20,218 nt of DNA, taken from assembly GCA_045118155.1 (NCBI GenBank), contig JBGUXS010000075.1:1-20218 (forward strand). Reading direction: 5' to 3'. This DNA comes from JBGUXS01 sp045118155 (GTDB taxonomy: Bacteria; Pseudomonadota; Alphaproteobacteria; CAAHEQ01; UBA3637). Shown here piece after piece: positions 1-7,063 of the stretch. The translations under genes were made by a program, and so were the position numbers. Each line of letters starts with the position of its first letter. The stretch's first letter is position 1. The notes under the pieces were generated by a model. The model worked only from the letters and a program-made list of their open reading frames with translations. It was not told the origin of the DNA and made no database searches.

Positions 1-153
1 CGAATGATACTTGTTGTTCAATTCCATTGTGATCTTTAGTGCTTCTTGCCCGTATTCATAAAAAGATTGCAACAAATCCGTGCCGAAAATCATCGGGGTT
101 CCCTTTTTCATTAAAGTTCTGATTTGCGCTATGCTTAATATTTTTTTCTGCAT
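1..153 (-). CDS. Partial O-acetyltransferase, hexapeptide (LbH) family, N-terminus only
   Basis: This reading frame is open over 51 codons and runs off the left edge of the window. It begins MQKKILSIAQ and contains ALKITMELNNKYHS. That last stretch resembles, from memory, the helical N-terminus of sugar/maltose O-acetyltransferase-like proteins, which precedes the left-handed beta-helix. The catalytic hexapeptide repeats would lie outside the window, so the family call is tentative. The ATG at 153 is preceded by a strong Shine-Dalgarno GGGAGG (158-163) that overlaps the stop codon of the upstream phosphatase gene. Only nine bases separate the two genes, so they are almost certainly co-transcribed. 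The existence of the gene is well supported; the product is a moderate-confidence guess. Confidence 0.6.
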   Translation of the reverse strand, partial: MQKKILSIAQIRTLMKKGTPMIFGTDLLQSFYEYGQEALKITMELNNKYHS

Positions 154-162
154 TTTGCCTCC

Positions 163-633
163 CTATAATAGATCATGCTTGTTTAGGTATTCTAAAAGCG
201 CTTCGCACCCATCCACGACATCCCAATACGTGTCTTCAAAATTGCCCGTGTACCATGGGTCGCGGATAGGGCGAGGGTGCGCCGTAAAGTCTAATAACCG
301 ATGCACTTTATGGTCTTTATCGCCCCCGAAAATCGCTAAAATATCCCGCACGTTAGTATCGTCCATCGCCAAGATATAGTCAAATTTTGCGTAGTCGCTA
401 GGGCGCAAGTAATGGGAAAAATGCGGGGTAAATGGCACGTTCATCTGGCGCAGCATATCCGCGGCACGATAGTCCAACCCTTCGTGACACAGTTCGTTAT
501 ATTTTTCGGTGGCGGCGGAAGCGATTGTAAAGTGATGGGCTAGCCCCCGTTCGGCGACCAGTTGTTTCATCACAAACTCCGCCATCGGCGACCGACATAT
601 ATTTCCCAAACAGACGAATAAAAGACGAATCAT
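163..633 (-). CDS. Low-molecular-weight protein tyrosine phosphatase
   Basis: A 156-residue protein of the usual family size. The phosphate-binding loop C-x5-R-S lies at the extreme N-terminus (VCLGNICRSP; nucleophile Cys8, Arg14). The general-acid aspartate sits in RPIRDPWY (Asp125). These are the defining residues of LMW-PTPs, which hydrolyse phosphotyrosine by a cysteinyl-phosphate intermediate in the cytoplasm. Bacterial members often act on tyrosine kinases of polysaccharide export or on protein-arginine phosphate; nothing here decides the substrate. The start cannot be moved downstream because the P-loop begins at residue 8. No Shine-Dalgarno is visible before the ATG, and the promoter -10 box ends only 8 bases upstream. 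The partial acetyltransferase gene follows in the same operon. Confidence 0.93.
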   Translation of the reverse strand: MIRLLFVCLGNICRSPMAEFVMKQLVAERGLAHHFTIASAATEKYNELCHEGLDYRAADMLRQMNVPFTPHFSHYLRPSDYAKFDYILAMDDTNVRDILAIFGGDKDHKVHRLLDFTAHPRPIRDPWYTGNFEDTYWDVVDGCEALLEYLNKHDLL

Positions 634-641
634 AGCAGGGA

Positions 642-671
642 ATTATAAATGGAATGAACTAAAATTGTCAA
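642..671 (-). promoter_or_regulatory. Consensus sigma-70 promoter for the phosphatase gene
   Basis: On the minus strand TTGACA (671-666) and TATAAT (647-642) are separated by 18 bases, a perfect match in both hexamers. Initiation about 7 bases after the -10 box would fall near 635, leaving a leader of about two bases before the ATG at 633. Confidence 0.6.
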
Positions 672-682
672 TCTTATTTCCC

Positions 683-711
683 TTGCTTGTTAGAATATAG
701 TTGATTATGAT
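683..711 (+). promoter_or_regulatory. Candidate promoter for the DUF262/HNH gene
   Basis: TTGCTT (683-688) and TATGAT (706-711) are separated by 17 bases. Initiation would fall near 718, about 20 bases before the ATG at 740. It lies back to back with the phosphatase promoter. The -35 match is only partial and the region is AT-rich, so this is a moderate call. Confidence 0.35.
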
Positions 712-739
712 AAAAGGAGATTAACAAAAGGAGAAAACT

Positions 740-2080
740 ATGTCTGAAAATAAAAATATATCAACAGAAATAGAGGTAGAAGGTGATGACAGTGGTGAAT
801 TTACAGACTTATCTGGACAGGAGATTTTAACACAATCTAAGGATTGGACTATTGGGAGTTTAAACAACAAATACATAAAAGGAAGTATAGATTTACAGCC
901 TGATTTTCAAAGACAATTTGTCTGGGATGATAAGAAGGCAAGCGCATTAATAGAAAGTATCTTACTGGGAATACCTCTGCCAATTATTTATTTTTCAGAA
1001 GCCAATGATTCTAAATTGACGGTTATCGATGGACAGCAACGTCTAACTTCAATTTTTAGTTTTTATGCAGGAAAATTTCCTGATGGGCGTGAATTTAGAT
1101 TAAAATCATTAAAGGTGCTTCCAGAATTAAATAGGTTAGCATACAAAGATTTACCTCAAGCATATCAGGAAAAATTTGAAGACTACGCCGTGAGAGTGAT
1201 TACTATTTTAAAAGCAAGTGGCCAAGATATAAAATTTGATATATTTGAACGCTTGAATAGTGGTTCCGTAGCATTAAACGATATGGAATTGAGAAATTGT
1301 ATTTACCGTGGAGAGTATATTGATTTTATTAAGGAACTCTCAAAAAACAAAACATTTAGAAAATTGGTTGGATTAAGAAAAGAAGAAAAACGGATGAAAG
1401 ATGTGGAATTAGTGTTAAGATTTTTAGCATTTTCTCATACGAGCTATCTTGATTATTCTGCCCCTATCAAGAAATTTTTAAATGAGGATTGTGAGAAATA
1501 TAGAGATAAGTGCACAAAAGATTTTGAAGAAGATTTGCAGAAATTTAAGAAAGCTTTGGAATTAATCAATTCTCTATTTGGAGAACACTCATTTAAGAGA
1601 TATTATACGGACTACAAGAATTCAACGTGTAGATGGGAAGATAAGAAATTTAATGTATCTTTATTTGATATTTTTATGTGGGTCTTTTCTAGGCAAGATA
1701 AAAATAAAGTTATGAGAAATGCTGATTTAATTAGGGAAGCAACTATAGACTTAATGATTAATGACCGAGAGTTTGAAGATTCTATCACAAAAGCCACAAG
1801 TGGAAACAATCAGGTTAAAACAAGGTTTGATAAATATAGAACGCTTGTAGAGAGTATTTTAGCCAAGGATGAGACGCAAGAAAGATGTTTTTCTTTTGAG
1901 TTTAAGCAAAAGATGTTTGATAAAAATCCAACTTGCGCGATTTGTGGTCAGCGTATTATGAGTGTTGAAGATGCTGCAATTGATCATATTGAACAGTTTT
2001 GGATGGGTGGAAAAACGACACCTGATAATGCTAGGCTTACTCATAGATTTTGCAATAACTCTAGAAGAAGAAAAGAATAA
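740..2080 (+). CDS. DUF262 (GmrS/ParB-like) protein with C-terminal HNH nuclease motif
   Basis: A 446-residue protein. The N-terminal third is a DUF262 domain: the family motifs appear as PDFQRQFVW (54-62) and VIDGQQRLTS with DGQQR at 97-101. In GmrSD-type modification-dependent restriction enzymes this domain is thought to bind and hydrolyse NTP. The C-terminus carries a compact HNH/zinc motif: CAIC (399-402), DH (415-416), the loop GGKTTPDN, then H435 and C438-N-N. This differs from the DUF1524 His-Me domain of classical GmrD. The long middle is helical and unrecognised. A clear AAGGAG lies just before the ATG. The gene is AT-rich (901-960 holds 20 G+C in 60 bases) beside neighbours near half G+C. 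It converges on the RelA/SpoT gene. A role in foreign-DNA restriction is inferred from the domains. Confidence 0.85.
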   Translation: MSENKNISTEIEVEGDDSGEFTDLSGQEILTQSKDWTIGSLNNKYIKGSIDLQPDFQRQFVWDDKKASALIESILLGIPLPIIYFSEANDSKLTVIDGQQRLTSIFSFYAGKFPDGREFRLKSLKVLPELNRLAYKDLPQAYQEKFEDYAVRVITILKASGQDIKFDIFERLNSGSVALNDMELRNCIYRGEYIDFIKELSKNKTFRKLVGLRKEEKRMKDVELVLRFLAFSHTSYLDYSAPIKKFLNEDCEKYRDKCTKDFEEDLQKFKKALELINSLFGEHSFKRYYTDYKNSTCRWEDKKFNVSLFDIFMWVFSRQDKNKVMRNADLIREATIDLMINDREFEDSITKATSGNNQVKTRFDKYRTLVESILAKDETQERCFSFEFKQKMFDKNPTCAICGQRIMSVEDAAIDHIEQFWMGGKTTPDNARLTHRFCNNSRRRKE

Positions 2081-2086
2081 TAAATT

Positions 2087-2102
2087 ATGGTAAAACTACC
2101 AT
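2087..2102. terminator. Small hairpin between convergent genes, possible weak terminator
   Basis: ATGGTA and TACCAT form a perfect 6-bp stem around a 4-base loop, 7 bases after the DUF262 gene stop and between two convergent genes. Neither side has a convincing T-run, so a terminator role is weak. Confidence 0.25.
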
Positions 2103-2152
2103 GTAAAAAAGATTAAATTTATTGAAAAATGAGTTTGGGGTAGACTGTTTTT

Positions 2153-3286
2153 TCATTTTCCCTTTTGTTTTCTCTGAAGTAAACCTTTTAAAAAGGAGAA
2201 AGTAATAATAAGTTTCCTTTTTAAAGAGGCTGAGAGTTTTTCTATACCTTCTTCAATAAAACCGGTAAAATCTTTTGCATCAGCAAAATAATTTTTATAA
2301 GCTTCCATAATACTTTTTTTGTCACTACTTTTTACTAACACGATATCATCTTTAGGATATAGTTTTTCTAGCTCAAAATAACGAGAATTTGCCTTGGATA
2401 AACTATTAAATCCCTCTAATTCAGAATATGGCTCCCCATTTTTCATCATGAAATGAATAATGAGATTATGTTTGAAAATTTGAGGTATTTTTGAAAGTAT
2501 TTTTAATTGTTTCAATCTTTGTAATAAGTGCGTATCATTTTCCAATCTTTTGAAACCTGAAATCAATTCGCGATTTGTTAAAAAATGTTTACATGATGTT
2601 TTATTCTCATAAGCACGCGCGATGATCTCACTTGCATATTTGAAAAATTCTTGTTGCTTTTTGTTCCCTTGACTAAATTTTGTTCGAGAATTTGTTAAAT
2701 AATCTGCAATTTCTACAGCAGTTGCCCAAGCATGTTGATAAATTGTTCTATATTGAATTTCAATAAGTAAACCATCCCATTTATTGGAGCGATCAGTCCC
2801 TTTTTTACTTTTATATGCATAAACATCGTGAATTCCTCTATAACCGCTTTCTTTAGGATTTTGCACATAATCTTTATATTGTTCTTTTTTGCGTGTATGT
2901 TGGAGAGCAGTAGAAGAGTGTAAAAGGTGAATATAATTCATCATGTCTTCTTCTTTACGAAAAATAAGACGACAGCCAGCGATATCATGCATTCTAGTTA
3001 ATTGCATGCCAGGAAATCTTTTTAACTTATCATAGATTGTGTTTTTTCGTTTTTGTCGTTGTGCAAAACAAATCTTTTTCCCTTTTATTCTCCTTCTTAA
3101 AATAACTTGCCATGTGTTGATTATATGTGTATGAGAAGCACGCCAATTTTCTACGACTTTTTCATCTTCTGCGGAACAAATCCCATGATGTTGATTTAAA
3201 TCCCGAGAAATATTTTTTGCACAGTTGTTTATTCTCTGTTTAGAATAAAGGGGATATATTTGTCTCCTGTCCTTTATTTTTTCCAT
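2153..3286 (-). CDS. Solitary RelA/SpoT-domain nucleotidyltransferase (alarmone synthetase-like)
   Basis: A 377-residue protein with one recognisable RelA/SpoT synthetase domain at about residues 55-195. Visible motifs are RQKRKNTIYDKL, HDIAGCRLIF (Asp101), KDYVQNPKESGYRGIH (Tyr149, His153) and LLIEIQYRT (Glu176), followed by the HAWATAVE segment. The residues normally needed for pyrophosphate transfer from ATP to a guanine nucleotide appear present. There is no HD hydrolase domain and no TGS or ACT domain, so it is not a full-length Rel. The C-terminal 180 residues are helical, basic at the end and unassigned. The start has AAGGAA about 7 bases upstream. The gene is AT-rich like the convergent DUF262/HNH gene. 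It could make (p)ppGpp or ppApp, or act as a toxic small alarmone synthetase; the sequence does not decide. Confidence 0.87.
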   Translation of the reverse strand: MEKIKDRRQIYPLYSKQRINNCAKNISRDLNQHHGICSAEDEKVVENWRASHTHIINTWQVILRRRIKGKKICFAQRQKRKNTIYDKLKRFPGMQLTRMHDIAGCRLIFRKEEDMMNYIHLLHSSTALQHTRKKEQYKDYVQNPKESGYRGIHDVYAYKSKKGTDRSNKWDGLLIEIQYRTIYQHAWATAVEIADYLTNSRTKFSQGNKKQQEFFKYASEIIARAYENKTSCKHFLTNRELISGFKRLENDTHLLQRLKQLKILSKIPQIFKHNLIIHFMMKNGEPYSELEGFNSLSKANSRYFELEKLYPKDDIVLVKSSDKKSIMEAYKNYFADAKDFTGFIEEGIEKLSASLKRKLIITFSFLKGLLQRKQKGK

Positions 3287-3316
3287 ATTATTCCTTCTCT
3301 CTTTGTCAAATAATTA

Positions 3317-3349
3317 CTTTCCCCTTACTCTCCGCCGCGGAGGGAAAAG
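3317..3349 (-). terminator. Stem-loop at the 3' end of nrdG, possible terminator
   Basis: Nested inverted repeats surround the nrdG stop codon. CTCCG and CGGAG (3330-3334 and 3338-3342) enclose a 3-base loop. Outside them CTTTCCC (3317-3323) can pair with GGAAAAG (3343-3349), with one G-U. The minus-strand sequence that follows is AT-rich but is not a clean U-run. Confidence 0.3.
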
Positions 3350-4023
3350 GTGGAAAATAGGTTTTTTAGGCGATCTAAAAATGCTTGGTCTTTTTGAAAG
3401 GCGTGAATGTCGGCATCTGTGGGTGGATGTTTATCCCCAGGGAACGTGCGATACAGTTGCAACGCAAAGTTTTTAACCCCGCGATCATGCAGGTCTTGTG
3501 CAATCGTTTCTATATCCGCCAATGTTAAAAAACGCGGGTCGGCGGTGGTGCGGGCTTCAAACGCTTTCTTATGGTCTATCAGCATTTTCACACATTCTTG
3601 CACGGCCCCCGGTAATCCCGCCATTGGGGAAATATACCCATACTTTTTCCACGGTGCTTTGACGTCCAACCCCACCCAATCTATGTAGGGGAGCAGTTCT
3701 TTCAGTTGTTCTGGATACGCCCCCGACGTATGAATACCAACCTTTAAACCCAAAGCTTTAGCTTGTTTGGCTTTGGTCGTAATATCGGGTTGCATCAGCG
3801 GTTCCCCGCCCGACAGCACCACGGCATCTAACAGACCTTTGCGCCGTTTTAGGAAAATCAAGATATCTTCCCATTCTTCGGTTCCCGTTTTGGTAAAGTC
3901 TTGCAAGTCCGGATTATGGCAATACGGGCATTTCAGCGGGCACCCTTGGAAAAACACGACCGCCGCAAGGTGTTCGGGATAGTCTATGGTCGTAAAGGGA
4001 ACAAAGCCGGCTATGTGGGACAT
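3325..4023 (-). CDS. nrdG: Anaerobic ribonucleoside-triphosphate reductase activating protein (radical SAM)
   Basis: A 232-residue radical-SAM enzyme. The [4Fe-4S] ligands are C28, C32 and C35 in FFQGCPLKCPYCHNPDLQ (CxxxCxxC), and the SAM-contacting SGGEP motif is at 71-75. The N-terminal IAGFVPFTTIDYPEHLAAVVFF and the LKVGIHTSGAYPE and DWVGLDVKAPW segments fit the NrdG-like activase family that installs the glycyl radical on the class III reductase NrdD. It acts in the cytoplasm under anaerobic conditions. nrdD is not in this window, so the partner is elsewhere; another glycyl-radical enzyme is a possible target. The start is supported by GGAGG about 8 bases upstream. Base composition (3661-3720: 31 G+C of 60) returns to the chromosomal level after the AT-rich block. 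Confidence 0.85.
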   Translation of the reverse strand: MSHIAGFVPFTTIDYPEHLAAVVFFQGCPLKCPYCHNPDLQDFTKTGTEEWEDILIFLKRRKGLLDAVVLSGGEPLMQPDITTKAKQAKALGLKVGIHTSGAYPEQLKELLPYIDWVGLDVKAPWKKYGYISPMAGLPGAVQECVKMLIDHKKAFEARTTADPRFLTLADIETIAQDLHDRGVKNFALQLYRTFPGDKHPPTDADIHAFQKDQAFLDRLKNLFSTFSLRGGE

Positions 4024-4043
4024 TTTTGGAACCTCCGCATACT

Positions 4044-4052
4044 ATTCTAACA
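4044..4052 (-). promoter_or_regulatory. Extended -10 element, candidate nrdG promoter
   Basis: The minus strand reads TGTTAGAAT, an extended -10 (TGn plus TAGAAT). It ends 20 bases before the nrdG ATG, with the GGAGG ribosome site just downstream. No good -35 is visible, as is common for extended -10 promoters. Confidence 0.35.
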
Positions 4053-4073
4053 TAAAAGACGATAAAAATAAAG

Positions 4074-4102
4074 TTGATTTTTGGACAATTTTTGGATAAA
4101 AT
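4074..4102 (+). promoter_or_regulatory. Candidate sigma-70 promoter for the ampG operon
   Basis: TTGATT (4074-4079) and TAAAAT (4097-4102) are separated by exactly 17 bases. Initiation near 4109 gives a leader of about 24 bases containing the AAAGGA ribosome site (4121-4126). Confidence 0.5.
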
Positions 4103-4132
4103 AAAGGGAAAGTTTAACTGAAAGGACAGCTG

Positions 4133-5368
4133 ATGACAAGTTTGCTGACGGCCTTAAAGGCGTATAAAGAACCGCGGATTTTCTTGTTTTTCTTTTTGGG
4201 GCTTGCCTGTGGAATACCGTTTTCTTTGGTGGGAAATACCCTAAAAACCTGGATGACCGAAGGGGGGATGACGCTGGAAAGCGTTGGGTATCTCAGTTTA
4301 ATACTGCTGCCGTATTCGTTGAAATTTTTGTGGGCGCCGGCCATTGACCATGTGCGGATTAAGGGCTTGTCCACTAAGTTCGGGCAGAAAAAAACATGGG
4401 GATTTTTGGCGCAAATCGGCTTGATGATTAGTGTGCTAGGTGTGGCGGCGTCGGGGCAACAACAATCTATGATTGGGTTGTTCTTTTGGGGCTTTTTGAC
4501 GGCCTTTTTCGCGGCAACCCAAGATATCGTGGTGGATGCCCTTAGGATTGATACGTTGCAGAAAAAAGAACTTGGGGAAGGGGCCGGAACGTATCAGTTG
4601 GGGTATCGGCTGGGGATGCTATTTTCGGGCGCGGTCTTGTTGTGGTTGTCGGGGGTGCTGGATTGGGTAACGGGGTATGTGTTCACCGATGTGTTGATTT
4701 TGTTCGGTATGCTGGCGTTATTCTTTATTCGGGAACCTGTGCGTACCCGCCGTGTGCAAACCTTTAAAAAGATGGTGGTGAATCCGTTTAAGGACTTTGT
4801 GCAACACAATTATCATTGGGGGTTGTTGTTAGCGTTTATTATTTGCTATAAGCTGTGTAATACGGTGTTGGGGGCCATGGCGTATCCGTTTTATATTGAA
4901 GCGGGATTTACTAAGAAAGCGATTGCGCTGGTATCGGGAACGTATGGGGTCGGGGTAACGCTAATTGGGATTCCTATCGGGGGTATTTTGGCGTATAGAT
5001 TAGGGGCGCTAAAAAGCTTGTGGTACCTCGGGTTTGTGGAAATCGCAACATCGCTAGCGTTTATGTTTTTGGCGTGTGCCGGGGTTAGCTTGCCGATTTT
5101 CCTAATGGTCATTACTTTTGATAATATCGTGGGGGGGATGGGATCGGCCGTGTTTGTGGCGTTCTTGTCGTCCTTGTGTCAACGCGAATATTCGGCAACG
5201 CAATATGCCCTGCTGACGTCCATTATGGCCATCACAACATCCTTTTTGGCATCCTTAAGCGGACATTTAGCGGCGCTACTTGGGTGGCCATTGTTCTTTG
5301 CTACGACGGGGTTATTTATGATTCCGGCGTTGATGATGTTAAAAAAGCTAATGAAGAAAGGGTTTTAG
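4133..5368 (+). CDS. ampG: AmpG-like muropeptide permease (MFS)
   Basis: A 411-residue polytopic membrane protein of the major facilitator superfamily. AmpG hallmarks are visible: GLACGIPFSLVGNTLKTWM at about 22-41, the KFLWAPAID segment at 64-72, AATQDIVVDALRIDTL at about 127-143, and GYRLGMLFSGAVLLWL. Family members import GlcNAc-anhydroMurNAc peptides across the inner membrane for cell-wall recycling, and in some species this feeds beta-lactamase induction. It is shorter than E. coli AmpG (491 residues), which has extra membrane segments. The start has AAAGGA 6 bases upstream. It is the first gene of a three-gene operon; its TAG stop abuts the GTG start of the next gene. No nagZ, ampD or beta-lactamase gene is in view, so the substrate is inferred from the family. 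Confidence 0.85.
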   Translation: MTSLLTALKAYKEPRIFLFFFLGLACGIPFSLVGNTLKTWMTEGGMTLESVGYLSLILLPYSLKFLWAPAIDHVRIKGLSTKFGQKKTWGFLAQIGLMISVLGVAASGQQQSMIGLFFWGFLTAFFAATQDIVVDALRIDTLQKKELGEGAGTYQLGYRLGMLFSGAVLLWLSGVLDWVTGYVFTDVLILFGMLALFFIREPVRTRRVQTFKKMVVNPFKDFVQHNYHWGLLLAFIICYKLCNTVLGAMAYPFYIEAGFTKKAIALVSGTYGVGVTLIGIPIGGILAYRLGALKSLWYLGFVEIATSLAFMFLACAGVSLPIFLMVITFDNIVGGMGSAVFVAFLSSLCQREYSATQYALLTSIMAITTSFLASLSGHLAALLGWPLFFATTGLFMIPALMMLKKLMKKGF

Positions 5369-6508
5369 GTGAAAAATAAAAAGGTCAAAGAATTGTTTTT
5401 GCGCTTGAAAGCGTGGGGGTATCGGATGACGCATACGTCTATGTGGGGGGATGCTATGACGGCGTTGGCGTTGTTCACGGTCAGTGTTGTTATTTTGTTA
5501 TTTACACTGGAAATGTTGGGCAGTGTGATGCCAGATCCTAGGTTGTTTCGTTTAGACAGCCAATGGTATCGGGAAATTGTGGAACGGGGCTATTTGACCG
5601 AAAGTCAAGTTTGGACACAAAAAGGAATTGCAAATTGGGCATTTTTCCCGTTGTTGCCAATGTTGGCCAAGGGGTTGTTTTACCTAGGAATCCCCGCATT
5701 TAATGCGTTGTTTTTTGTGGCGGGTATTTTTTTCTTTTTAAGTATTTTGATTTTTATCCGATTTGTCCGGATGCATAACAAAGAGATTCCCCCTTATATC
5801 GCGGGCGGGGTGCTAGCGTTTATGCCGTTTTCTATTTATGCCTTTACAGGGTATAGCGAAGCACCTTTTTTCTTTTTCAGCATCTTGACCTATATGTTGT
5901 TTAAAAAAGAGCGGTATTTTTTGGCAGGATTATCGGGTATTTGCTTAACGGCAAGCCGGGTTCTTGGGGTTTTGTTGATTCCGGCGTTGGCGTTGCCACT
6001 GATTAAAAAGTTTTGGAAAATGTCCCGTAAAAAGCAAATTAATATTGTGCTATCTTTAATGATGATGCCCTTAGGATTGGCGGGTTTCATGGTATATTTG
6101 CATTATCACATGGGGGATGCTTTGGCGTTTCAGCACGTGCAATCGGTGTGGGTAACAACCCCAACGTATAATCCGTTTATAACGCTGAAAAACGGTTTGA
6201 ACGCGGCGTTGACGGATAAGTATTTTTGGTTTGCTTTGTTTTCTTTAGGGTCTTTTGCTTTAAGTGCTTGGTATGCCTTTAAAAAGCAATATACGTTGGC
6301 GATTTTCTTGTTTCTTTACACGTTGTTGCCGGTATCAATCCGCTTGTTTTCATACGCGCGGTATGCATTTTGGGCATTCCCGTTTACGTTATTCTTGGCG
6401 CAAGTTTGTGCCCATAAAAACTGGGCGCGCTATTTGTTTCCAGTGATGCAAATTTTATTAGTGTTTGTGTATTATGCCTGGATGAAAGGGGCTTCATGGA
6501 CAATTTAA
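5369..6508 (+). CDS. GPI18/PIG-V-like integral membrane mannosyltransferase family protein
   Basis: A 379-residue polytopic membrane protein starting with GTG immediately after the AmpG stop, with GAAAGGG overlapping the end of that gene. After the first membrane segment comes a short extracytoplasmic loop with RLDSQWYREIVERGY (Asp63, Trp66), then FFPLLP at 92-97 and GYSE at 161-164. This matches the layout of Gpi18/PIG-V-type enzymes, which transfer a hexose from a polyprenyl-phosphate sugar on the outer face of the inner membrane. Bacterial homologues of this COG have no settled substrate. Its 3' end overlaps the start of the following membrane-anchored gene by 13 bases, which suggests the two proteins act together. 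Family call fairly good; the exact sugar and acceptor are unknown. Confidence 0.72.
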   Translation: MKNKKVKELFLRLKAWGYRMTHTSMWGDAMTALALFTVSVVILLFTLEMLGSVMPDPRLFRLDSQWYREIVERGYLTESQVWTQKGIANWAFFPLLPMLAKGLFYLGIPAFNALFFVAGIFFFLSILIFIRFVRMHNKEIPPYIAGGVLAFMPFSIYAFTGYSEAPFFFFSILTYMLFKKERYFLAGLSGICLTASRVLGVLLIPALALPLIKKFWKMSRKKQINIVLSLMMMPLGLAGFMVYLHYHMGDALAFQHVQSVWVTTPTYNPFITLKNGLNAALTDKYFWFALFSLGSFALSAWYAFKKQYTLAIFLFLYTLLPVSIRLFSYARYAFWAFPFTLFLAQVCAHKNWARYLFPVMQILLVFVYYAWMKGASWTI

Positions 6509-7047
6509 GTAAGATAAAAATAGGGGTTATCGCCCTGTTGGGGGTGTTTTATATTTGGGTGTTTAGTTTGTGTTTCCGCCCCCATGTTTCCCAATATTAT
6601 CGGGATTTTTATATGACAAGAAAAGTGCATTTTTCCTATGGGTTGTTGCATAGATTGACCACCCCCCCACAAGAAAATGTCATTTATGATTTAACGGCAG
6701 AATTTAATGGTATTATCGGTACAACGGCCTATACCCAAGATAAAACCTTTGTTCAGGAACTTGTGTTTAAACGTCCTGAAACAAGAAATATGAACTTGGT
6801 GGTGGATTTGACGGGATATAATCCGCTAGAAGCTAAAAAACTGGTTGCCTATCTTAATGGGTATGTGTTGGGGGTTTGGGAAATCAAAACGCAAGGGGTT
6901 TATGCTAAGATCATCATCCCCGTCACCCAAGAACAAATGATGAATAAAGAATTTGTGCATATCTTTTTGGAAATGGCAGACGTCATGCCATCAACTGAGC
7001 ATTTCTTCCAAGCCACCTCGTTCCAGCTGGTGCCGGTGAAAGAATAA
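6496..7047 (+). CDS. Unrecognised membrane-anchored protein downstream of the glycosyltransferase
   Basis: A 183-residue protein not recognised by family. One hydrophobic segment at residues 9-27 should anchor it in the inner membrane, with the rest outside the cytoplasm. The exposed part is beta-rich (NLVVDLTGYNP, LVAYLNGYVLGVWEIK, AKIIIPVTQEQ), a pattern reminiscent of a beta-sandwich accessory domain found with polyprenyl-sugar transferases; that resemblance is a guess by eye. The ATG lies inside the 3' end of the preceding gene (13-base overlap) with AAGGGG 4 bases upstream, so translation is probably coupled. It is the last gene of the operon and converges on the lipoprotein gene 16 bases away. 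Confidence 0.7.
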   Translation: MDNLSKIKIGVIALLGVFYIWVFSLCFRPHVSQYYRDFYMTRKVHFSYGLLHRLTTPPQENVIYDLTAEFNGIIGTTAYTQDKTFVQELVFKRPETRNMNLVVDLTGYNPLEAKKLVAYLNGYVLGVWEIKTQGVYAKIIIPVTQEQMMNKEFVHIFLEMADVMPSTEHFFQATSFQLVPVKE

Positions 7048-7063
7048 ATAAGTATTTAAGATT

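Noticed and set aside
2081..2152. Possible small antitoxin gene between the DUF262 and RelA/SpoT genes
   Set aside because: The 72-base gap is too short and holds no start with a ribosome site and open frame.
4074..4088. FNR-like site near nrdG (TTGAT then GACAA)
   Set aside because: The half-sites are 5 bases apart instead of 4 and the second is GACAA, not ATCAA. The first half-site also serves as the ampG -35 box.
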